From NCBI GenBank assembly GCA_958296165.1, contig OY282447.1, forward strand, positions 2,604,001 through 2,668,000: a DNA stretch of 64,000 bases, in the 5' to 3' direction. The notes beneath the pieces are model-generated. The model was not told the origin of the DNA. It did no database searches and saw nothing but the letters and a program-made list of their open reading frames with translations. Position 1 is the stretch's first letter, and the number at the start of each line of letters is the position of its first letter. A program made the translations under genes and the position numbers. Origin of the DNA: an uncultured Pseudomonadales bacterium. Lineage in GTDB: Bacteria > Pseudomonadota > Gammaproteobacteria > Pseudomonadales > Azotimanducaceae. Positions 47,437-55,317 of this stretch are shown one piece after another.

Positions 47437-48087
47437 ATGACCATTGGCGCCGCGACGTTCATCCGCGCCATGATCGAGCGCGACGTGTTGAGGTTCGGCG
47501 ACTTCGTGCTCAGGTCCGGGCGTCGTAGCCCGTACTTCTTCAATCTCGGCGATGTTGCCGATGGCGCCGGCCTCGACCTCCTAGGCAGAGCCTATGCTGC
47601 TGAAGTCATGCGCTTGGCCGTCCTGCCGGATGTGCTGTTCGGCCCGGCGTACAAGGGCATTCCCATCGCCGTGGCGGCGGCAGTGGCGCTAGCGCGCGAC
47701 CACGGCGTCGCAACGGGTGCCGCCTTCGACCGGAAGGAAGCGAAGACGCACGGCGAAGGCGGCCGTTTGGTGGGCGCTGCAATGGCGGGCAAGAAGGTTG
47801 TCGTAGTGGACGATGTGGTTACCGATGGAACCGCCAAGCGCGAAGCGTTCGAGACGATAGGCGCGGTCGGCGGGCAAGTGGTTGGCGTGGTGCTGGCATT
47901 CGATCGACAGGAGGTTGCCGTTGCCGGCGAGATGACCGCCGTGCAAGCGCTGCAACGGGATTTCGACGTGCCGGTGCGTTGCGTAGCCGATATAGACGAC
48001 GTGCTCGCCTACCTAGCGTCCGACCGACGATTCGCCGAACATCGGCATCGATTGCTGGCTTACCGGAGCGGAACATGGCACGGTTGA
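47437..48087 (+). CDS. pyrE: Orotate phosphoribosyltransferase
   Basis: 216-residue enzyme making orotidine monophosphate. The start immediately follows the rph stop, so the pair is coupled, as in many gammaproteobacteria. Conserved parts are LRSGRRSPYFFNLG, FGPAYKGIPIA, FDRKEAKTHGEGG and the PRPP loop VVVVDDVVTDGTAKREA. In E. coli pyrE is controlled by attenuation in the rph-pyrE gap; here there is no gap, so that mechanism cannot work in the same way. Confidence 0.96.
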   Translation: MTIGAATFIRAMIERDVLRFGDFVLRSGRRSPYFFNLGDVADGAGLDLLGRAYAAEVMRLAVLPDVLFGPAYKGIPIAVAAAVALARDHGVATGAAFDRKEAKTHGEGGRLVGAAMAGKKVVVVDDVVTDGTAKREAFETIGAVGGQVVGVVLAFDRQEVAVAGEMTAVQALQRDFDVPVRCVADIDDVLAYLASDRRFAEHRHRLLAYRSGTWHG

Positions 48088-48128
48088 ACGGCAGGAGTCC
48101 AAGGCAAGAGGCCAACACGGAGCGCAAG

Positions 48129-49043
48129 ATGATCGCTGTTCTCGACGGCGGCATGGGCGGTGAGCTCATTCGCCGCGGCGTGATCCCTCGGGACGGGCTG
48201 TGGTCGGCGCAAGCGCTCATCGATCAGCCCGAAGCCGTGCTGCAAGTGCATCTCGACTACATCGCCGCCGGCGCCCGGATCATCACCACCAACAGCTACT
48301 CGACGATCCCTAGCTACTTGTGCAAGGCCAGCCTGGAAGGGCAGTACGTGACCTTGACCGCGTGCGCCGGGGCGTTGGCGCGCCGCGCCGCGGATGAATC
48401 CAACGAGGACGTCCTGGTCGCCGGCAGCCTGCCGCCGCTGGCCGAGAGCTACCGCGCCGATCTTGTGCCGCCGGACAGCGAGGCACAGCCGATCTATGCC
48501 AACATGGCCGCGGCATTGGCGCCGCATGTAGACATCTTCCTTTGCGAAACGATGGCCTCGGCGCGCGAAGCTCGCAATGCTGCTGTGGCCGCCAAGCAAG
48601 CGGGCTCGGCGCGTTCGTTGCCGGTCTACGTGTCTTGGACGCTCGGCGAGACGCCGGGCAGCGGGTTGCGCAGCGGCGAGAGCATCGCCGCGGCCCTCGA
48701 CGCGGTGCGGGATTTGGCTTTGGACGGCTTCTTGTTCAACTGCACGTCGCCGGAAGCCATTGACGCTGGCCTGGCTACGCTGGCTGGCCTCACCGACAGA
48801 CCCTTCGGCGGCTATCCGAACCGCATCCGGGTGCCCGATGGCTGGACGTTGGACAACGATGTGCAGGCGGAACATCGGGAGGACGTCACTACGCGCGATT
48901 TCGTTGCCGGCGGTTTGCGCGCCATCGAGCGCGGCGCCTCCCTTTACGGCGGCTGCTGCGGCATCGGCCCGGACGACATCGCGGCCCTCGCGCAAGCGCT
49001 GGACGCACGAACATGCTCTGGGTCGTCGATAAGAAAGTGGTGA
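48129..49043 (+). CDS. Homocysteine S-methyltransferase-family protein
   Basis: 304 residues. The start at 48129 (MIAVLDGGMGGELIRRG) has GGAG about eight bases upstream; an ATG at 48075 overlapping pyrE is possible. The zinc-binding Cys residues are in LFNCTSPEAI and YGGCCGIGP, as in MmuM/BHMT-type enzymes that methylate homocysteine from S-methylmethionine or betaine. The methyl donor cannot be told from sequence. The TIM-barrel start LDGGMG and TNSYST are family typical. Its last 31 bases overlap the next small ORF. Confidence 0.87.
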   Translation: MIAVLDGGMGGELIRRGVIPRDGLWSAQALIDQPEAVLQVHLDYIAAGARIITTNSYSTIPSYLCKASLEGQYVTLTACAGALARRAADESNEDVLVAGSLPPLAESYRADLVPPDSEAQPIYANMAAALAPHVDIFLCETMASAREARNAAVAAKQAGSARSLPVYVSWTLGETPGSGLRSGESIAAALDAVRDLALDGFLFNCTSPEAIDAGLATLAGLTDRPFGGYPNRIRVPDGWTLDNDVQAEHREDVTTRDFVAGGLRAIERGASLYGGCCGIGPDDIAALAQALDARTCSGSSIRKW

Positions 49044-49453
49044 AACACGCCCTGAACGTGGGCGTGGCGTTGGTGGAAGTGCCCATTCGCATTCGTTTCG
49101 AGTTTGGCCTGGACGACGGATGTTTCGCGGCGCGGTCGATGCAGCGCGACGTCCTTTACAACGCCGAGGAACTGCTGCGCCGCTTTCCGCGCTTGCAGCG
49201 CTCGGCACTCGATGCGGAGATCGGGCGGGTGGCCGACAAGGCGCTCGTGGAACACCTCAAGTTCAGCGGCTACGCGCACGGCGATGTCGAGCTGTACGCG
49301 CGCGATGCCCACGAGCGGGAGGGAGAGAAGGAAGGGCAGGAAGGGCAGGAAGGGCAGGGGCGGCAAGAGCAGGAAGAACAGCAAGCCGCGCCCACCATCG
49401 TTGTCGCCCGCAGCGTCCACGACTACAAAGCGGCCGCAAGAGCCGAGCAATGA
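49013..49453 (+). CDS. Hypothetical protein with a Gln/Glu/Gly-rich repeat linker
   Basis: 146 residues, not recognised. The first 95 look like a folded domain (VDKKVVKHALNVGVALVEVPIRIRFEFGLDDGCF, then ALVEHLKFSGYAHGDVELYAR). Next comes a charged low-complexity stretch (about 100-123) made largely by three perfect nine-base repeats, then a short tail. No signal peptide or membrane segment. It overlaps the upstream gene by 31 bases and the methyltransferase by four (ATGA), which supports real translation. Function unknown. Confidence 0.6.
   Translation: MLWVVDKKVVKHALNVGVALVEVPIRIRFEFGLDDGCFAARSMQRDVLYNAEELLRRFPRLQRSALDAEIGRVADKALVEHLKFSGYAHGDVELYARDAHEREGEKEGQEGQEGQGRQEQEEQQAAPTIVVARSVHDYKAAARAEQ
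49330..49356 (+). repeat. Three perfect 9-base tandem repeats (GAAGGGCAG)
   Basis: GAAGGGCAG occurs three times in a row (49330-49356), encoding Glu-Gly-Gln units in frame, with degenerate copies on both sides. Copy number could vary between strains without breaking the frame. Confidence 0.85.
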
Positions 49454-50076
49454 TGGGACTGTATGCGCGCTACGTGTTGCCCAAGCTCATCGATGCCGCA
49501 TGTGCGCAAAAGCCCATGGCGGAAATACGCGCTCAATATGTGCCGAGGGCATCTGGCCGCGTTCTGGAAATCGGCTTCGGCACCGGCCTGAATCTGCCGC
49601 ACTACGCCACCGGCGCTGCCGCGCCGACGCAACTGTCGGCGCTGGAGCCAGCTGCCGACATTGCGGCGCTAGCCCGCCAACGCCTCGCCGAAACGCCGCT
49701 GGCAGTGGATGTGATGCAGGCATCGGCCGAGCAGATCCCGATGGATGACTCCACGTTCGACACCGTCCTCTCGACTTGGACGCTGTGCTCGGTGCCGAAC
49801 GTCTACCGTGCCTTGCAGGAACTGCGCCGAGTGTTGAAGCCGGGCGGCTTGCTCGTCTTCGCCGAGCATGGCGCCAGCCCGGAGCCAGCCGTGCTGCGTT
49901 GGCAGCGCCGCTTGGAGCCGGGATGGAAGCTGGTCGGCGGCGGCTGCCACCTTTCGCGGCGCGCCGACCAGCTCATAGCGGCTGGTGGTTTTCGCATTGA
50001 CGAGTTGGAAACCGGCTATCTGCCCGGCCCGAAGATCGCCACCTTCACCTACCGCGGCGTTGCTGCGAAGCGGTGA
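49450..50076 (+). CDS. Class I SAM-dependent methyltransferase (UbiE/SAM-11 type)
   Basis: 208 residues. The start at 49450 overlaps the previous stop (ATGA); the longer frame from 49120 is antisense-like noise over the small gene. SAM motif I is VLEIGFGTGLNLPHY, motif II SALEPAAD, and motif post II TFDTVLSTWTLCSVPNVYRALQELRRVLKPGGLLVFAEHG. It is closest to small generic methyltransferases related to phosphatidylethanolamine N-methyltransferase or UbiE. The substrate is unknown. It converges with slmA, 21 bases apart. Confidence 0.85.
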   Translation: MMGLYARYVLPKLIDAACAQKPMAEIRAQYVPRASGRVLEIGFGTGLNLPHYATGAAAPTQLSALEPAADIAALARQRLAETPLAVDVMQASAEQIPMDDSTFDTVLSTWTLCSVPNVYRALQELRRVLKPGGLLVFAEHGASPEPAVLRWQRRLEPGWKLVGGGCHLSRRADQLIAAGGFRIDELETGYLPGPKIATFTYRGVAAKR

Positions 50077-50097
50077 ACGGCCGATCTGTTGCTTGAG

Positions 50098-50676
50098 CTA
50101 GAACACGGACGAAGCCAGCACGCGCCACTGCTCGGCCCAGTCGCGCGTTGGCGGGATCTTGAACTCGCTGCGCACGAACTGATTGATGCGCCCCTCTGCG
50201 CAAGCCAGCAGCAGGTTGGCGGCGATGTTCGGGCTTAGCGGCGCGACGCCGTCGCGCACCATGGCGTATTCGCGAAAGACCTGGCGCAGCTGCATCTCGA
50301 TGCGCTCGTAGAACTGCCGCGTGCGCTGGCGCAGGCGCTCCGTTTCGCCCTGCAGCCCATCGCCGGCGAAGAGCCGCGCGAAGCCTGGGTTCTTCTCGCA
50401 GAAGGTGAGCAGCAGTAGCAGGATGTCGCCGCATTGCTTGTCGGCAGCCTCGCGCGCTTCGAGAATCTGGTTGACGCGGCCGAACACCGTAGTCTCCGCG
50501 AACTCGATCAGCGCATCGATCATCTTCGCCTTGCTGGGAAAGTGGCGATACAGCGCGGCTTCCGAAACGCCCACATGCGCGGCCAAGGCGGCCGTCGTGA
50601 TCCGGGCGCCGGGGTTGGTTTGCAGCATCGCTGCGAAAGCTCGCAGGATGTCGTCGCGACGGTTGGCACGGGGCAT
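50098..50676 (-). CDS. slmA: Nucleoid occlusion factor SlmA
   Basis: 192-residue TetR-type DNA-binding protein that blocks FtsZ assembly over the nucleoid. The ATG at 50676 (MPRANRRDDILRAFA) is preferred; a TTG two codons upstream is in frame. The helix-turn-helix is ITTAALAAHVGVSEAALYRHFPSKAKMIDALIEF. The C-terminal part has ANLLLACAEGRINQFVRSEFK..PTRDWAEQW, diagnostic for SlmA. In E. coli it lies between dut and pyrE; here dut is absent from the neighbourhood. Confidence 0.95.
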   Translation of the reverse strand: MPRANRRDDILRAFAAMLQTNPGARITTAALAAHVGVSEAALYRHFPSKAKMIDALIEFAETTVFGRVNQILEAREAADKQCGDILLLLLTFCEKNPGFARLFAGDGLQGETERLRQRTRQFYERIEMQLRQVFREYAMVRDGVAPLSPNIAANLLLACAEGRINQFVRSEFKIPPTRDWAEQWRVLASSVF

Positions 50677-50793
50677 CGTCAATGCCGCCTAATGTTTCGT
50701 GGCCGGATCATGAGTGTCATCGTAGCCGTGACCTCGCGAACATTCGCGCCGACGCGACGCCGACGCAAACGGAGATGTTGTCTTTGGCATGCC

Positions 50794-51702
<909 letters not shown>

Positions 51703-51719
51703 CTAGCTAGAGGTGCGAG

Positions 51720-53126
51720 CTAGGTGCCAGTTGGGTGAGTTGGGAGAGACAGGCTCTCGTCGATGCCGCGCAGGGCGGCGTCGAACGTGGTTTGGATGCG
51801 GTGCAGCGCGGCTTGGTCGTCGGCCTCGAAGCGCAGGCTCAGCACAGGGCTCGTGTTCGACGCTCGCACCAGGCCCCAACCATCGGCGTAGTCCACGCGA
51901 ATGCCGTCGATGTGGTTGACGGTGCCGGCGCCAAAGTTCGCCTCGCCGGCCAAGCGCTCCACCACCTCGAACTTGGCCCTCTCGGTAGTGGCGATCTTGA
52001 TTTCCGGCGTAGCGACGGCGGCGGGGAACTCGGCGAAGACGTCGTGCGCCGTCCTGTCGTGGGCGGCGAGAACCTCCACTAGCCTGGCGGCGCTGTAGAT
52101 GGCGTCGTCGAAGCCGTACCAGCGTTCGGCGAAGCACAGGTGGCCGGAGAACTCGCCGCCGAACAACGCGTCGGTCGCTCGAATCTTGGCTTTGATGTGC
52201 GAGTGGCCCGTCTTCCACATGATCGGCGTACCGCCCCAGGCACGGATCAAGGCGGACAAGTGACGGCTGCACTTGACGTCGAAGACGATGCCGCCGCCAG
52301 GGTGGCGGGCGAGAATGTCGCGCGCGAACAGCATCATGGCGCGGTCCGGCCAGATGATGTCGCCACGGTCGGTCACCACGCCTAGACGATCGCCATCGCC
52401 GTCGAAGGCTATGCCGATGTCCGCCCGCTGGACGCGCACCGCGGCGATGAGGTCGTCCAGATTCGCCGCCTCGGCGGGATCTGGATGATGGTTCGGAAAC
52501 GAGCCGTCGACGTCGGCGTAGAGCGGAATCACCTCGCAGCCCAGCGCCGCTAGAAGCCGCGGCGCCACCAGTCCCGCAACGCCGTTGCCGCAGTCCACCG
52601 CTACTTTGAGCGGTCTGGCGAGCACGACGTCGCAGGTCACGCGCTCGATGTAGCGCTCGATGACCTCTATGTTGGCGAGCTCGCCAGCGCCGCTCGAGAA
52701 GCATCCGCGCTCGATGCGCTTGCGTAGACGCTGGATGCCCTCCTCCGCCAACGTCGTGCCGCCGATCATCATCTTCAAGCCGTTGTATTCGGGCGGGTTG
52801 TGCGAGCCGGTAATCATCACGCCGGTGCCGGTTCCCGCCACGTGCGTGGCGAAGTACAGCAGCGGCGTCGGTACGCAGCCGACATCCGTAACGTTCATGC
52901 CGCCTTCGCGCAGGCCGCGCTGCAGAGCGCGGCGCAACGCTGGCGTCGTCGCTCGCCCGTCGCCGCCCACTAGCGTGCTCGACTGACCGTGCGCCTCGGC
53001 CTCGGCAGCGAAGGCGAGCCCCACTTGGTAGACCGCGCGTTCGGTGAGCGTACTGCCCACCACGCCACGGATGTCGTAGGCACGGAAGATCTCGGCGGCC
53101 GGCGGCGGCGAAGTGCGCGCCGTCAT
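51720..53126 (-). CDS. algC: Phosphomannomutase/phosphoglucomutase
   Basis: 468-residue hexose-phosphate mutase. The phosphoserine loop is MITGSHNPPEYNGLKM, the metal loop FDGDGDRLGVV, the sugar-specificity loop GGEFSGHLCF, and the phosphate-binding end RASNTSPVLSLRFEA. It supplies mannose-1-P and glucose-1-P for LPS and exopolysaccharide, and so could feed the nucleotide-sugar dehydrogenase at 60985. The start overlaps the coaBC stop by four bases. Confidence 0.95.
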   Translation of the reverse strand: MTARTSPPPAAEIFRAYDIRGVVGSTLTERAVYQVGLAFAAEAEAHGQSSTLVGGDGRATTPALRRALQRGLREGGMNVTDVGCVPTPLLYFATHVAGTGTGVMITGSHNPPEYNGLKMMIGGTTLAEEGIQRLRKRIERGCFSSGAGELANIEVIERYIERVTCDVVLARPLKVAVDCGNGVAGLVAPRLLAALGCEVIPLYADVDGSFPNHHPDPAEAANLDDLIAAVRVQRADIGIAFDGDGDRLGVVTDRGDIIWPDRAMMLFARDILARHPGGGIVFDVKCSRHLSALIRAWGGTPIMWKTGHSHIKAKIRATDALFGGEFSGHLCFAERWYGFDDAIYSAARLVEVLAAHDRTAHDVFAEFPAAVATPEIKIATTERAKFEVVERLAGEANFGAGTVNHIDGIRVDYADGWGLVRASNTSPVLSLRFEADDQAALHRIQTTFDAALRGIDESLSLPTHPTGT

Positions 53127-54373
53127 CGATCGCGCTTCCGTGCCGTGTGCTTCCGTGCCGCGCGTGCCGCGTAGAGCGCGGCGATTTCTTCTATCAAGCG
53201 GCGGGCGATTGCCGCTTTGGGCATCTTCTGCAGCGCGACTTCGCCGCCGTCGTGAATGAGCGTCACAGCGTTGTCGGCACTGTCGAAGCCAATCGCCTGA
53301 TCGGAGACGTCGTTGACTACGATGGCGTCCATGTTCTTGCGCAGGCGTTTCTCGCGGCCATAGGCCAACGCGTTTTGCGTCTCGGCGGCGAAGCCCACGA
53401 CGAACGGACGCGGCTCGGCCGTGGCGATGGAACCCACGATGTCGTCGTTCTCCTCCAGCAGGACATGCATCTCGCTGCCATTGCGCCCGCTTTTCTTGAG
53501 CTTTTGCGCGTAGAACTCGGTGGGCCGATAGTCTGCCACCGCGGCTACGGAGACGAAGATGTCCGCGGTGTGTACGTGTGTCGCCACCGCTGCCTTCATC
53601 TTTTCGGCGCTCACCACATCGATGCGGTCGATGCCGGCCGGCGCGGGCAATTGCACAGGCCCTGCCACCAGCGTCACCTGTGCGCCGGCATCCCGAGCCG
53701 CTTCCGCCAAGGCGAAGCCTTGACGGCCGGAACTGCGATTGCTGATGAAGCGCACCGGATCTAGGAACTCGCGCGTGGGCCCGGCGGTCACCAGCACTCT
53801 CACGCCGGCCAGAACGCGCTGCGTTCGCAGTGCCGCAACGACGGCGTCGGCGATCTGTTCAGGCGCCAGCATCCGCCCGGGGCCGAACTCGCCGCAGGCC
53901 TGTTCGCCATCGGCGGGGCCAAGCACCGTTACGCCATCCGCGCGCAGGCACTCGACGTTGCGCTGCGTGGCGGGATGCAGCCACATCCTTGTGTTCATGG
54001 CCGGCGCCACATAGACCGGCGCTGTCGTGGCAAGGCGGGCCGTGGTCAGCAAGTCGTCCGCAAGGCCGGCCGCCAAACGGGCGAGTAGATTGGCAGTCGC
54101 TGGCGCAATCAGCACGGCGTCCGCCCAGCGCGCCAATTCGATATGGCCCATGGCGGCTTCCGCGTCCGCATCCCAAAGCGTCGATCTTGGTTTTCTGCCG
54201 GAAACGGCCTGCAATGCCGTTTCAGCAACGAAGCGCCGAGCGTTTTCCGTGAGAACAACGGCGATCTCCGCACCGCGAGAGCGCATATCTCTTACAAGCG
54301 AAGGGGTCTTATACGCTGCTATGCCGCCGCCGATGCCGAGTAGGATGCGCATTAGATGGGTATCGGACTGCAT
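53123..54373 (-). CDS. coaBC: Bifunctional phosphopantothenoylcysteine decarboxylase/ligase
   Basis: About 416 residues; catalyses two consecutive steps toward coenzyme A. The decarboxylase half has LLGIGGGIAAYKTPSLVR, the active-site His in AMGHIELARWAD, and PAMNTRMW. The synthetase half has VTAGPTREFLDPVRFISNRSSGRQGFALAEAA. I chose the start at 54373; the Met at 54352 directly before RILLGIGGG is equally possible, and neither has a clear Shine-Dalgarno sequence. It is divergent from radC, a common gammaproteobacterial order. Confidence 0.95.
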   Translation of the reverse strand: MQSDTHLMRILLGIGGGIAAYKTPSLVRDMRSRGAEIAVVLTENARRFVAETALQAVSGRKPRSTLWDADAEAAMGHIELARWADAVLIAPATANLLARLAAGLADDLLTTARLATTAPVYVAPAMNTRMWLHPATQRNVECLRADGVTVLGPADGEQACGEFGPGRMLAPEQIADAVVAALRTQRVLAGVRVLVTAGPTREFLDPVRFISNRSSGRQGFALAEAARDAGAQVTLVAGPVQLPAPAGIDRIDVVSAEKMKAAVATHVHTADIFVSVAAVADYRPTEFYAQKLKKSGRNGSEMHVLLEENDDIVGSIATAEPRPFVVGFAAETQNALAYGREKRLRKNMDAIVVNDVSDQAIGFDSADNAVTLIHDGGEVALQKMPKAAIARRLIEEIAALYAARAARKHTARKRDR

Positions 54374-54507
54374 GGCCGACATTCGCGGCTTGCTCATCGT
54401 CTCGCTGGAATGGCGACCTACCATACCACGCGACTTAATCGGGCGGGGTACCGCGGCGGGATGTCCGCTCGCCCAAGGAGGATGTTTCAGCCAGTGAGGT
54501 CTATGTA

Positions 54508-55263
54508 GTGAGAGTGCTCGGAAGTGTCGCGCGAATCATCGAGCCGCAGCGCCGGCCGCGAGATCGATTGCTGGCCGGGGAAGCCCGCCATATGCGCGAT
54601 GCCGAGCTGCTCGCGGAGGCGCTGCGCATCCACAGCGGCGAGCGCGAACCCGTCGACCTCGCCCGTGCAATGCTCACGGAGTTCGGCGGCCTCGAAGGTC
54701 TGCTCGGCCAGAGCACGGCGCAGTTGCTCAAGGTGCGCGGCTTGGGGCAAGCCAAAGCGGCGTCTTTGATGGCCATGCGTGAGTTGTTGTCGCGGGCGAT
54801 GCTGGCCGCCGCGCAGCCGCCGCTCGCGCGGGCCAGGAGCAAGCGCGGCAAGATGCTGTTCAAAGCCGCCAAAGCCATGCGTGGCTATTTGGCGATGCGG
54901 TTGCTCAGCCAAGAACGGGAAACTTTCGGAGTGGTGCTGCTCGATGTGCGCAATCAATTGCTCGGCATTGAGGAACTGTTCTTCGGTTCCATCGATCGCG
55001 CATCGGTCTATCCACGCGAAGTGCTGAAGGCATGCCTGCGCTACAACGCTGGCGGCGCCGTCCTCTACCACAATCACCCGTCCGGCGTGCCGGAGCCGAG
55101 CGAAACGGACGTATCCATCACCACGCGCCTGATGAGCGTTCTCAACGAGATCGACGTGAAGGTGCTCGATCACGTCGTGGTGGGTGGACTGGCGCAGGTC
55201 TCGATGGCCGAGCGCAAGATGGTGGAGGGCCTTGGCGACCCGGACTATTTGGAGAGCGACTAG
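54508..55263 (+). CDS. radC: RadC-family JAB1/MPN protein
   Basis: 251 residues from a GTG start. An N-terminal helix-hairpin-helix region (LLKVRGLGQAKAASLMA) is followed by the JAMM metal site YHNHPSGVPEPSETD. FFGSIDRASVYPREVLKACLRYNA is the family core. The old link to radiation repair is doubtful; the role is uncertain. In E. coli radC lies next to rpmB; here that ribosomal pair is about 43 kb away. Confidence 0.93.
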   Translation: MRVLGSVARIIEPQRRPRDRLLAGEARHMRDAELLAEALRIHSGEREPVDLARAMLTEFGGLEGLLGQSTAQLLKVRGLGQAKAASLMAMRELLSRAMLAAAQPPLARARSKRGKMLFKAAKAMRGYLAMRLLSQERETFGVVLLDVRNQLLGIEELFFGSIDRASVYPREVLKACLRYNAGGAVLYHNHPSGVPEPSETDVSITTRLMSVLNEIDVKVLDHVVVGGLAQVSMAERKMVEGLGDPDYLESD

Positions 55264-55317
55264 GCGCCTAGGTTCTCGATGGCGTCAGCTGGCGAACCAG
55301 CCGCGTGGCGGTGTGGT

